Assembly (NCBI RefSeq): GCF_001270495.1
Contig: NZ_LGUR01000002.1
Span: forward strand, 312,633-376,632
Direction: 5' to 3'
DNA from: Streptomyces viridochromogenes
Lineage (GTDB): Bacteria > Actinomycetota > Actinomycetes > Streptomycetales > Streptomycetaceae
DNA: 64,000 bases
The notes under the pieces were generated by a model, which did not search any database, had not been told where the DNA came from, and was given only the letters and a program-made list of their open reading frames with translations. The position numbers and the translations under genes were made by a program. Positions 8,567 to 17,700 of the stretch are shown piece after piece (position 1 is the first letter of the stretch; every line of letters begins with the position of its first letter).

Positions 8567-9061
8567 ATGCGTATACGCATCATCGCCACAACCGCCGTCG
8601 CGGCCGGCGCGCTCGCCGCACTGTCCGCCGCGCCCGCCCAGGCCACCGAGTACTCGTCCGCGCTGAAGATCAAGGGCATCCAGTACGACGCACCCGGCCG
8701 CGACTCCAACAGCTGCTCCACCGGCAACACCGACGAGGAGTACCTGACGATCAAGAACTACTCGTCGAGTGCCACGGTCAACCTCAAGGGCTACCTCGTG
8801 AAGGACAAGACCGGCAACCGGTTCAAGTTCACCGCGAACCACTACCTCCAGCCCGGCGACCACGTCAAGCTCCGGGGCGGCAACGGCACCGACTCCGACA
8901 CCCACAACGTCGTCTACCGCGACAACTGCAACTTCATGTGGAACAACGACAAGGACTCGATCTACCTGTACAAGCCCTCGGGCGCCGGGGCGGATTCACA
9001 CTCCTACACCAAGAGCGCGAACGACCGGGACGGCAACGGGTACATCACGTACCACAACTGA
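8567..9061 (+). CDS. Secreted lamin-tail-domain protein
   Basis: A 164-residue exported protein. It has a classical signal peptide (MRIRIIATTAVAAGALAALS, with likely cleavage after AQA at residues 24-26). The mature part is a single lamin-tail-like beta-sandwich of the type EYLTIKNYSSSATVNLKGYLVKD, then LQPGDHVKLRGGNG, then NFMWNNDKDSIYLYKPSG. Such domains occur in many small Streptomyces secreted proteins and as add-ons to extracellular nucleases. No catalytic motif is visible here. The role is unknown; adhesion or substrate binding outside the cell is the likeliest guess. A near-perfect hairpin follows the stop. Confidence 0.78.
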   Translation: MRIRIIATTAVAAGALAALSAAPAQATEYSSALKIKGIQYDAPGRDSNSCSTGNTDEEYLTIKNYSSSATVNLKGYLVKDKTGNRFKFTANHYLQPGDHVKLRGGNGTDSDTHNVVYRDNCNFMWNNDKDSIYLYKPSGAGADSHSYTKSANDRDGNGYITYHN

Positions 9062-9077
9062 GCGGGCACACCGCGAC

Positions 9078-9120
9078 GAGCAGGACCCGCCCCAATGCGG
9101 ATGGTGGGCGGGTCCCGCTC
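9078..9120 (+). terminator. Hairpin terminator after lamin-tail gene
   Basis: A 15-bp stem with one mismatch (GAGCAGGACCCGCCC against GGGCGGGTCCCGCTC) begins 16 bases after the stop codon. Confidence 0.75.
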
Positions 9121-9280
9121 AACGAGTCATTGTCATGGCCGGACGCGGTGCGGGCCACGAGTGCGCACCGGTCGGCCGGTGCGGAGCGCGCACACCCCGT
9201 GTGCGGACCCCACCTGGTGGGTAGCTACCTGCGGCGACGATACTGGTACGCACCCGTGCACCCGCCCAGCAGATGGACTC

Positions 9281-10444
9281 ATGCCCAGCTCTTCCAGCAC
9301 CCGCCCCACCACTCCGCCTTCGGTGTGGCAGGCCCGTGGCCGCCATGCCGGGACCGCCGCGGACGACGTACTCCGGCTCAGTCTGCGGCAGCTCAAGGAC
9401 AGCGGGGCCATTGACGACTATCTGGAGCTGCCCGAGGACGAGGCCGCCCAGGAGTGGATCTTCGAGGCCCGATGGCGCGTCGCCGGGTCGGTGACCGTCC
9501 GCGCGCGGCTGACCGTCGAGCACGGCACCGGCAGTGGGCAGGAGTGGGTGCTGGTCGCGGAGGCGGAGGCCCCGTGGGACCCCCGGTGGCCGTCGCCCGC
9601 CGAGATGTTCTGGCCACGGGAGCCGGACGCGGCCTGGGACCACGACGCGGTCACAGGTCTGCGCCTGACGGACATCAACCCGCTTCCCGCGGACGACAAG
9701 GCCGTACGGCGCGTCCTGCGGGACTCCGCGCGCGACGGCTGGAGCATCCATGTCGTGGTCCACGAGGCCATGACGACGGACCAGCGCGGCCGCGTGCCGC
9801 TGGCCGGGATGCTGCCGCCGAGCCTGCGGCACCGGGTGGTCGAGCATCGTGCCGCCCCCAGCCAGTTGCGCGTCGTGAACTGGGCGCTGCGGGAGTTCGG
9901 CGTGGAGGTGCCGCGGGGTGGTGCCGTGGTGCTGCCCGGGTCTCCGGCACCGGCGGGCTACGACGCGGACGACTTCGCCGTACGCAGTGTCTTCCTGGAC
10001 GGCTCCGAGCCGGCCGAGCTCATCCACGCCGTGACACGCTTCGCCGCGCTGCCGCGCCCGGTGCCGGAGGGCGCCGAGGAGGCGGTCACCGCCCTGCGTG
10101 AGGACTGGCGGCTGCTGACCCTGGAGGAGGAACTCGACCGGGAACGCAAGCTCGTGGCGATGTACGCCGAGGCGCTCGACGCGATGACGAAGTCCCGCGA
10201 CCTGTACCGGGAGGCCGCCGAGCAGGCGCACGCCGCGCTGGCCGCCTTCCGGGAGTCCGCCGACGCCGTACCCGAGCCCCGCCCCCAGCCGGCCTCCTCC
10301 CCGGCGACGTCCCCGCTCCAGCAGTTGACCCGCACCTTCGAACGCCTCAAGGGCTCCGCCCGCACCCGCAAGCCTTCCTCCGACCCGGGTGACCCGCAGG
10401 AGAGCGAGGCCGCCGAAGAGCAGCGGGAGTCGGCGGACCGCTAG
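9281..10444 (+). CDS. Hypothetical protein with C-terminal coiled coil
   Basis: A 387-residue protein that I do not recognise. Codon bias is strongly coding. The N-terminal third is acidic and tryptophan-rich (DDYLELPEDEAAQEWIFEARW). The middle contains WSIHVVVHEAMTTDQRGRVPL. The residues around 285-335 form a likely coiled coil (LTLEEELDRERKLVAMYAE). The last 60 residues are proline- and charge-rich and probably disordered. There is no signal peptide and there are no membrane helices, so it is probably cytosolic. The ATG at 9281 is the first plausible start; no strong ribosome-binding site is seen. Its neighbours give no functional clue. Confidence 0.7.
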   Translation: MPSSSSTRPTTPPSVWQARGRHAGTAADDVLRLSLRQLKDSGAIDDYLELPEDEAAQEWIFEARWRVAGSVTVRARLTVEHGTGSGQEWVLVAEAEAPWDPRWPSPAEMFWPREPDAAWDHDAVTGLRLTDINPLPADDKAVRRVLRDSARDGWSIHVVVHEAMTTDQRGRVPLAGMLPPSLRHRVVEHRAAPSQLRVVNWALREFGVEVPRGGAVVLPGSPAPAGYDADDFAVRSVFLDGSEPAELIHAVTRFAALPRPVPEGAEEAVTALREDWRLLTLEEELDRERKLVAMYAEALDAMTKSRDLYREAAEQAHAALAAFRESADAVPEPRPQPASSPATSPLQQLTRTFERLKGSARTRKPSSDPGDPQESEAAEEQRESADR

Positions 10445-10707
10445 GCACCGCGTGCCGTGGGGCGTGGACGTAGGGCGCCTGCGACGGATCCGCGGTGGGG
10501 CGTACTGCGTCGGGCGGGCTCGCTTCGGAGCGTGGGTGGACGGGCCGTGCGCCCGCCCGAGCAGGTGACCGGGCCGATTGTGCGTCTTCCGTCCTGACGA
10601 GTGATGGTGTGCGGCCGAGTGACGGCCGCCATGCAATGCACCTGCCGCTTGGGGGAATCCGACCGGCAGGTGCGCATTGGTGCGCGCCGTCGGCAGGAGG
10701 AGGGTCC

Positions 10708-11004
10708 GTGGGGTCGACCACCGAGGTGATCGTCGTCGCCGTGGTCCTGGCGGCCGTGGTGCTCGCCGTGGCCGTCCGGTTGCTGGTGCGTCTCGTGCGG
10801 ACCCGGCGCCTGATGCGGCGCGCCGGGCTGCCGACCGGACCGCGCTGGGTGTTCTGGGGCGCCGTCCTGTACTTCGTACTGCCCGCCGATCTGATGCCCG
10901 ATCCGGTGTATCTGGACGACATCGGCGTGCTCTTGCTGGCACTGCGTACCCTGCGCCGCTCTCCCGAGGCGGGACCGCCGGACGCCGTTGATTACAGAAA
11001 GTAA
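10708..11004 (+). CDS. DUF1232 (YkvA-like) membrane protein
   Basis: A 98-residue protein with a long N-terminal membrane helix (EVIVVAVVLAAVVLAVAVRL), a basic stretch, and then the DUF1232 signature VLYFVLPADLMPDPVYLDDI. The signature's PxDLxPD core is highly conserved in YkvA-like proteins, whose function is unknown. The GTG start at 10708 is supported by GGAGGAGGG a few bases upstream. The 263 bases before it carry no convincing gene. It is transcribed toward the graspetide locus, but 118 bases separate them. Confidence 0.82.
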   Translation: MGSTTEVIVVAVVLAAVVLAVAVRLLVRLVRTRRLMRRAGLPTGPRWVFWGAVLYFVLPADLMPDPVYLDDIGVLLLALRTLRRSPEAGPPDAVDYRK

Positions 11005-11122
11005 GGAAACCAACCACTCGTTCGATTCGTTTAAGTAAGAGGGAGCCTCAGTGCGTCGGCGGGCCGAGTGACGCCACTGGGTGACCAGGCTCGATCGGAG
11101 CAGCACCTGTGAGGGAGAGACG

Positions 11123-11314
11123 ATGCAACCGTTCGCGCTCAACTATGCACGGCCGGCAGCGGAGTTGGAGGTCACCGCTGCGTACGTCTACGACTCCGGT
11201 CTGCAGTTGAACGTGCTGCGTGACGGGCGGATAGCCGCCGGTGATCACGCGCTCTTGCGGGAGTTGGGGACCACGACATCCACGGCGGGCTCCAAGACCC
11301 ACTTCGACGACTGA
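11123..11314 (+). CDS. Graspetide precursor peptide (putative ATP-grasp target RiPP)
   Basis: A 63-residue peptide whose leader contains PFALNYARPAAELEV and YDSGLQLNVLRDGR, and whose last 15 residues are TTTSTAGSKTHFDD preceded by G. This is the pattern of the actinobacterial ATP-grasp target family (GRASP_targ), first noted next to SAV_5884-type ligases in Streptomyces. The hydroxyl-rich TTTSTAGS and the acidic and lysine residues at the end are the expected donors and acceptors for omega-ester or omega-amide crosslinks. The ATG at 11123 has GGGAGAG upstream. The gene lies 16 bases before the ligase gene, so the two are surely co-transcribed. Confidence 0.88.
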   Translation: MQPFALNYARPAAELEVTAAYVYDSGLQLNVLRDGRIAAGDHALLRELGTTTSTAGSKTHFDD

Positions 11315-11330
11315 ACGCAGATCGCCGACG

Positions 11331-12308
11331 ATGACCGTCTTGATTGTGACGAACGAAGAAGACGTGACGGCGGACATGGTGGTCGTACATCTGAACGCGT
11401 CCGGCGTTCCGGTGGTCCGGCTGGATCCCGCCGACCTGACCGGCGGGGTCGCCCTGTCGGGCGAGTATGTGCACGGTGCCTTCCGCGGCCATCTGTCGTC
11501 AGCTGGACGCCTGGTGAGCATCAACGGGCTGCGGTCGATATGGATGCGCAGGCCGGGGGCCGCGGCGGCGCGGGCGGCCACGCCCTCCGCCTGGCTGACG
11601 GAGGAGGCCGGGCAGGCGCTGTACGGCATGCTGCGCGGCTGTGACGTGCGCTGGATGAACCACCCCGACGCGGCGCGCCGGGCGCGCTACAAGCCGTGGC
11701 AGTTGCGGCTGGCCCAGCGGTGCGGTCTGCCCGTGCCCGCCACCTTGATCACGTCCTTCCCGCAGGCCGCCCGCGAGTTCGCCGAGCGCTATCCGGATCT
11801 GGTGGTCAAGCCGGTGTCCGGCACGCATCCGCAGGATCCGCCCCGGGCGGTGCCGACCAGCAGGGTGGCCCCGGACGCGGACTTCTCCGCCGTCGCGTTG
11901 GGGCCCACCCTGCTGCAACGGCGGGTGGACAAGCGGGCCGACATCCGGGTCACCGTGGTGGGCGACCAATTGCTGGCGGCCGCGAAGGTTACGACCGCGG
12001 CCGAGGCCGAGGTGGACGTCCGCTTCGCCACGTCCGATGCGCCGTGGTACCCCGTCGAGGTCGCACCGCGCGTCGCCGAGGCGGTCCGCGGCTATATGCG
12101 GGAGGCCGAACTCGCCTACGGAGCCTTCGACTTCGTCGAGGACGCCGACGGGACGTGGTGGTTCCTGGAGTGCAACCAGTCGGGTCAGTTCGGGTTCATC
12201 GAGGTGGACACGGGCCAGCCGATATCGCTGAGCATCGCCGAGTGGCTCGCCCGGCCCGCCACCGGGGAGCAGCCGCACGCCAACGGGGCGAGCGCGAAGG
12301 TCCCCTGA
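11331..12308 (+). CDS. ATP-grasp peptide maturase (graspetide ligase)
   Basis: A 325-residue ATP-grasp enzyme of the MvdD/TgmB type, SAV_5884 subfamily. It is predicted to activate Asp or Glu side chains of the adjacent precursor with ATP and join them to Ser, Thr or Lys side chains. The N-terminal domain begins MTVLIVTNEEDVTADMVV. The central lid contains YKPWQLRLAQRCGLPVPATL and DLVVKPVSGTH, and the metal- and ATP-binding end reads WWFLECNQSGQFGFIE. Length and motif order fit the family. No methyltransferase or dedicated exporter gene adjoins it, unlike some relatives that have a third partner. Confidence 0.9.
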   Translation: MTVLIVTNEEDVTADMVVVHLNASGVPVVRLDPADLTGGVALSGEYVHGAFRGHLSSAGRLVSINGLRSIWMRRPGAAAARAATPSAWLTEEAGQALYGMLRGCDVRWMNHPDAARRARYKPWQLRLAQRCGLPVPATLITSFPQAAREFAERYPDLVVKPVSGTHPQDPPRAVPTSRVAPDADFSAVALGPTLLQRRVDKRADIRVTVVGDQLLAAAKVTTAAEAEVDVRFATSDAPWYPVEVAPRVAEAVRGYMREAELAYGAFDFVEDADGTWWFLECNQSGQFGFIEVDTGQPISLSIAEWLARPATGEQPHANGASAKVP

Positions 12309-12314
12309 CCGGGC

Positions 12315-12557
12315 TCAGCGCTGCTGCGGCCCGGGCGGCAAGGCGCTCCGCTGCCAGGTCGGGGCCGGCGGCGTCGGGCGTCCGGGCGCCGGTGCGTGGC
12401 CTCCGCCGGACTGCAGCAGCGACTGGCCGGACTGCAGCAGCGGCTGCATCGCGAACTCGACTTCCCTGCTGACGCGTTCGGCCTCCCTGCGCACCTGGAG
12501 GGGGATGTCGCCGCGCTCCGCGATGAGCCGGTCGTAGATGGGGGAATCCTGGAACAC
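12315..12557 (-). CDS. Small hypothetical protein next to graspetide locus
   Basis: An 80-residue protein starting at a GTG codon. The N-terminal half (SPIYDRLIAERGDIPLQVRR) is helical and charged; the C-terminal half is rich in Pro, Gln and Ser with a repeated LLQSGQSLLQSG unit. It is convergent with the ligase gene, with only six bases between the stops. I recall similar small proteins near such ligases in Streptomyces, but their role is not known to me. No strong ribosome-binding site is seen. Confidence 0.6.
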   Translation of the reverse strand: MFQDSPIYDRLIAERGDIPLQVRREAERVSREVEFAMQPLLQSGQSLLQSGGGHAPAPGRPTPPAPTWQRSALPPGPQQR

Positions 12558-12701
12558 CCGTCACGCGCCTTTCATGTCGTGGCCCTGTGTGCATTTGGGC
12601 ACGGCTGTCGAGTCTAGGCGCCGACGCACACTGAAGTACGAATTCTGCCAGAGCGCTTGACGGCCGACGCACGGGCACTACGGCACCGGCCGCCGACCGG
12701 G

Positions 12702-13163
12702 TCAGGCGCCCGTCGTCGAGCCGGGCCGGACGATCATCAGGACGGTGACGGTCGCCCACAGGAGGTTGAAGATGCCGGTGAACATGGCGAGTCGTACCGT
12801 GGCCGCGTGCTCGACGGCCTGCTGGGCGCCCAGTTGGTCGAGGAGTTCCTCCTGGCGGGGCAGGACGAAGGCGATCAGGATCCCGGCGGCCGCGGCGGTC
12901 AGGGCGATGGACGTGATGAGCCATCCGCTGCCCAGGACGCCCATCGCCAGGGCCGTGGCCAGGCCGAGCACGGGCACCGACACCCCGATGGCCGCGTAGA
13001 CGCGGCAGATGCGGTGCAGGAGCTGGACGGTGCCCACGGCCACCGCCCCGTCCGTCGCCGGGACGCGGCGCGCGGCCGGCGGGAACATGCTGGCCGCGAC
13101 GCTGACGGGGCCGACGGCGACGATGGCGGCCAGGACATGGAGAGTGAGGAGGATCTTGGTCAC
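12702..13163 (-). CDS. Integral membrane protein with four predicted helices
   Basis: A 153-residue protein. Hydrophobic segments are near residues 5-25 (LLTLHVLAAIVAVGPVSVAA), 55-75, 83-103 and 128-148. The pattern resembles the DUF2269-type predicted integral membrane proteins. The GTG start at 13163 places the first helix at the N-terminus. It is divergently arranged with the AraC-type regulator about 160 bases away, which may control it; that link is inference. Function is unknown. Confidence 0.7.
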   Translation of the reverse strand: MTKILLTLHVLAAIVAVGPVSVAASMFPPAARRVPATDGAVAVGTVQLLHRICRVYAAIGVSVPVLGLATALAMGVLGSGWLITSIALTAAAAGILIAFVLPRQEELLDQLGAQQAVEHAATVRLAMFTGIFNLLWATVTVLMIVRPGSTTGA

Positions 13164-13319
13164 CCGCCCCACGCTAGGGATCTCGTGGATGCTCGGACAG
13201 AGGCTGAAATGACAGCTTCCAACGGGTTCCCGCCAACTGCTCTGCCCGCCCTTCCCTCGTCGGCCACCGGCACGACCTGGCCTTATGGTGCTGGCGGGAA
13301 TCCGCCTAGGGTGTCGTTC

Positions 13320-14279
13320 ATGCACACCGTGGCGATCCTGGTTCTCGACAACGTGGTGCCGTTCGACATGGCGACGCCCTTCCAGATGTTCGGCTGGACC
13401 CGGCTGCCGGACGGCCGCAGCCCCTACCGGGTCCGGCTGTGTGCCGAGTCGCCGGAGGTACGCACGGAGGGTTTCGCCCTGCGCGTCGACCGAGGGCTCG
13501 ACGGGCTGGCGGACGCGGACACGATCATCGTGCCGGGCTGCGACGAGACCGGGCCGCCCTCCCCTCAGGTGGTGACGGCCCTGCGGCAGGCGGCACAGGC
13601 CGGCACACGCATCGCGTCCGTGTGCGTGGGCGCCTTCGTCCTGGCCGAGGCCGGACTGCTGGACGGACTGCGCGCCACCACCCACTGGATGGCCACCGAC
13701 GAGCTGGCGCGGCGCTTCCCGGACGTCCGGGTGGAGCCGGACGTGCTGTACGTCGACAACGGTCAGATCCTCACCTCCGCCGGAGCCGCCGCGGGACTGG
13801 ACCTGTGCCTGCACATGATCCGACGGGACCTGGGCTCGGCCGTGGCCGCGCACACGGCGCGCGTGTCCGTCGTACCGCTGGAACGGGAGGGCGGGCAGGC
13901 GCAGTTCATCGTGCACGCGCGCCCGCCCGTACCGCGTGGCTCGGCGCTCGAACCCCTGCTGGAGTGGATCGAGGACAACCTGGCCGGGGAGATCACCCTG
14001 GGGGCGATGGCGGTGCGCTCGGGGATGAGTGAGCGCACCTTCAGCCGCCGGTTCCGCGAGCAGACCGGTACCACTCCCCTGCAGTGGCTGCTGCGGGCGC
14101 GGGTGCGGCGGGCGCAGTACCTGCTGGAGAACAGCGACCACCCGATCGAACGGATCGCCCGGCAGGCGGGGTTCGGGTCACCGACGGCGTTCCGCGAACG
14201 CTTCCGCCGGGTGGTCGGCACCACGCCGCACGCCTACCGGGCCGCGTTCAAGGGGACGTCGTCAGTCACGGTGGGATAA
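13320..14279 (+). CDS. GlxA-type AraC family transcriptional regulator
   Basis: A 319-residue regulator made of an N-terminal DJ-1/PfpI-like domain and a C-terminal AraC DNA-binding domain. The DJ-1 part begins HTVAILVLDNVVPFDMATPF and contains the nucleophile-elbow region IASVCVGAFVLAEAGLLDG. The double helix-turn-helix reads ITLGAMAVRSGMSERTFSRR and then PIERIARQAGFGSPTAFRER. Regulators of this family sense unknown small molecules. The ATG at 13320 begins the conserved fold exactly. The divergent membrane-protein gene is the obvious candidate target, besides itself. Confidence 0.9.
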   Translation: MHTVAILVLDNVVPFDMATPFQMFGWTRLPDGRSPYRVRLCAESPEVRTEGFALRVDRGLDGLADADTIIVPGCDETGPPSPQVVTALRQAAQAGTRIASVCVGAFVLAEAGLLDGLRATTHWMATDELARRFPDVRVEPDVLYVDNGQILTSAGAAAGLDLCLHMIRRDLGSAVAAHTARVSVVPLEREGGQAQFIVHARPPVPRGSALEPLLEWIEDNLAGEITLGAMAVRSGMSERTFSRRFREQTGTTPLQWLLRARVRRAQYLLENSDHPIERIARQAGFGSPTAFRERFRRVVGTTPHAYRAAFKGTSSVTVG

Positions 14280-14352
14280 ATCACCCGAGTCCACACGGGC
14301 CGTTAGCAGTTGGACAAGGGGTATCGATCCTCCCCAAGGACGGTGTACTCCC

Positions 14353-14712
14353 ATGAACTGCTCCAGCCGTTTCCTCTGCGCCCTCTACATCGCCACGAGC
14401 GCGGGGCTCGCCTGGACCTCGGTCCTCGAGGTCCGGTACGGCCCCGCATGGGCCGCGTGTCTGTTCGCCGCCGCCAGCATCGTGCCGGTCATCGCCGTCG
14501 TACGGGAGACCGTGATCGGCGAACAGCGGCGCTGGCTCCTGGAGTTGGTCGCGCGGGCCGGGCGCGGGAGCGAGGGCGGGGGTGACGCCGCCGAGGCGAT
14601 CGTCCGTGCGGAGCTCGACTCCGCGTGCTGCGAACGATGGTGGACGAGCCTCGGCAGCGAGCACGACGTGACGTGCCGGCACGGGATGCCCCGGAGCAGC
14701 AGCGCCGCGTGA
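14353..14712 (+). CDS. Small membrane protein, unknown
   Basis: A 119-residue protein with two hydrophobic stretches (residues about 5-22, and 30-48 with ACLFAAASIVPVIAVV) and a hydrophilic C-terminal half with several cysteines and histidines (CCERWWTSLGSEHDVTCRHG). It is unrecognised. It ends three bases before the stop codon of the convergent NRPS gene, with no room for a separate terminator. Confidence 0.55.
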   Translation: MNCSSRFLCALYIATSAGLAWTSVLEVRYGPAWAACLFAAASIVPVIAVVRETVIGEQRRWLLELVARAGRGSEGGGDAAEAIVRAELDSACCERWWTSLGSEHDVTCRHGMPRSSSAA

Positions 14713-14715
14713 GCG

Positions 14716-17700
14716 TCAACGCCCGAGAGCCCGGTCGACCTCCTCCTTCAGGAGGGCGACGTAGTCGCGGGTCCAGCCCTCGATCGTGCCGCGGTCCCAC
14801 AGGTCGGCCGAGTACTCCACGAATCCCCTCAGTTCGTCGCCGGCCGGGATGAGTCCGAAGGAGAGTTCCGCACGGGCCGCGGCCGGGGCGAGGTCCTCGA
14901 TCGCCGTGGTCAGCCCGGGCAGTTCCACCTCCGCCTCCAGAGAACTCTGGTAGGCGAAGCCGACGTCCAGCCGGTCCGGCACCTCGACGCCCGTGCGCTC
15001 CCGCATCGCGGGGGCGATCCGGCGTATCGGCAGGGCCCGGTCCATGCACTCCACGGCCGTACGGGCGACCTGGTCCGTCAGTTCGGCGAAGGAACCGGCG
15101 GCGCCGTCCCGCACCGGCAGCGCGAAACCGGTGATCGTGCAGGCCAGGAGGGACTCGAACGCGCGGCGCTCGCGGTTGGCGTAGGAGATGTTGAACACGA
15201 CGTCGTCCTGCCCGGCCTTCCGCGCGAGCATCCGCCCCAGGGCCGCCGCCGTGACCACGAAGGGCGTCGTACCCCGCTCCTTCGCCAGCCGCTCCACGGC
15301 GGCCCGCGCCTCGGCCGGGACGGTGAACATCACGGCGCCGCCCCGTCCGCTCGCGGTCTTCGGCCGGGGCCGGTCCAGCGGCAGGTCGACGGTGAACGGC
15401 ACTCCGTCGAGCTCACGCAGCCAGAACCGCAGCTTCCGTTCGTCGGCGGCTCCGTCGTCCTGCTCCCGCTGCCACCGGGCGTACGCCACGGGCTGGCACC
15501 GAACCGGCGGCAGGGAGTGGGGTTCGCCGGTGACGGCCGAGCCGTAGAGCGCGGCCAGTTCCTTCAGCAGCAGGCTGACGGACCAGCCGTCGCAGGCGGA
15601 GTGGTGCAGGACGAGGAGCAGGATCCAGGTGCTGTCGCCGGTGCGCAGGAGGCGCAGTGTCATCGGCTGCCCGCCGGTGGGATCGATCGGTGTCTCGGCC
15701 GCCTCGGCACTGGCCCGTTCCAGGGCGGGCTGCCGCTCCTCGGGCGGCCGTACGGTGAGGTCCTCGACGGGCAGTTCCACCGGCCCGGGCCGCAGTACCT
15801 GCTGCTCCCAGCCGTCCCCGCTGCGGGCCAGGCGGGTCCGCAGGCCCTCGTGCCGCTCGACGAGCCGGGTCAGGGCGGTGCGCAGGGCCGCCACGTCCAG
15901 GTCACCGGTAAGGGTGATCCGCAGGGCGACGTTGAAGACCTGCGGGAGGAGGTGGTCGGCGTGCACGGTGGCGAAGCGGGCCTGCTGCGCGGTGGCGGGT
16001 GCGCGGCGTTCGACGGTGCCCGGACGGTCATCGGCGCCGGTGGGCCGACTTGACGTCGTTTCACCAGCTTCCGCCGCCAGATGTGCCGTCATGGCTCGCA
16101 GGGTCGGGGCCTGGTAGAAGCCCAGCATCGGATACTCGGTGTCGAACTCCTCGCGGACGCGGTTGACCAGCCGCATCGCGGTGATCGAGTGACCGCCCAG
16201 GTCGAAGAAGGAGGCATCGTCCGCGATGCCGTCGGCATCGATCCCGAACTCGGCCGCCCACAGCTGCCGCACCCGCCGCTCGACGTCGGTGCGCGGGCCT
16301 GCGTCCGGCTCCTCACCGCTCGGCCCGCGGCTCGGCCCCGTGGTGACGAGGTCCGGGGCGGGCAGCGCGGAGCGGTCCAGCTTGCCGTTGCCCGTCAGGG
16401 GAAGCGAGGGCAGGACGCGCCAGGCGCGCGGGACGAGGTACTCCGGCAGCCGGGCGGCGAGTTCCTCCGCCAGGAGGTCGGCGAGGGCCTGCCGGTCGTC
16501 GGGCGCCTGGGCGGCGGAAACGGCGTAGGCCGCGAGGTACGCCTCGCCGTGGTCGTTGCGCCGTGCCAGTACGACCGCCTCGGCCACGCCGTCGAGGGCG
16601 TTGAGCACCCGGGACACCTCCTCGGGCTCGACCCGGAAACCCCTGATCTTCACCTGGTCGTCGGCCCGGCCGCAGAACTCCAGCTTGCCGTCGGCGGTCC
16701 AGCGCACGATGTCGCCGGTACGGTACCGGCGGGCATCGGGATCGTCGCACGGGTCCGGCAGGAACCGTTCCGCCGTGAGTTCGGAGCGGTGCAGGTACCC
16801 GAGGGCCACGCCGGGGCCGCCGACGTACAACTCCCCCGCCGCGCCGACGGGAACCGGTTCACCCGACTCGTCGAGCACGCTCAGCCGTACGTTGTCGACC
16901 GGGCGCCCGATCGCGACCGGCGCAGCGGGGTCCTGGCCCTGCGGGGCGACATTCTCCGTCGTGCACAGCACGGTGATCTCGGTGGGCCCATACACGTTCA
17001 CGGTCTCGTACGGCGCCTCGGGGCGCGGGCGGGCGCGCAGTGCGTCCCCGCCCAGCAGCAGATGACGCAGCGGCGGCTGGTCGCCCGCCGGCAGCCGCAG
17101 CAGTTGTTCGCCCAGCGCCGTGGGCAGGAACGAGAAGGTGACGCCCTGCTCGGCATACCACCGGGCCAGGGCGAGCGGATCCCTGCGAACCTCTTCGTCG
17201 CCGATGGTGATCGACGCGCCCGCGGTCAGCGCCGGCCAGATCTCCAGGAGCGAGGCGTCGAAACTCTGGCTGCACACGACGGCGGCGCGGTCGGCCGGGC
17301 TGAAGGAGAAGCGCCGGTGGTGCCACGCGCACAGGTCGACGACGCCGCGGTGCGCGAGGACGACGCCCTTGGGTGTGCCGGTGCTGCCGGAGGTGTAGAG
17401 GACGCAGCACGGTGAGTCGTGGCCGGTGTCCGACGCGGCGCGTGGTGAGTGGCGCGCGGTCGCGTCCGGTGCCACGACGGTCACGCCCGCCGGCAGCTTC
17501 AGCGCGGCCGCCTCCTCGCGGGTCGACACCAGGGTTCGGGCCCCGCACTCGGCGACGATCTGCTCGGCGCGTACCCGGCCGAGGGACGGATCCAGCGGCA
17601 CATAGGCGCGGCCCGTCTTGAGCACGGCGAGCATGGCGACGACGAGGTCGGCGCAGCGCGGCAGCCAGAGGGCGACCACCTCCGCGTCGCCGTCCTGCGT

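Noticed and set aside
12657..13319. N-terminal extension of the AraC-type regulator by about 220 codons
   Set aside because: It is antisense to the membrane-protein gene. The conserved DJ-1 fold starts exactly at the ATG at 13320.
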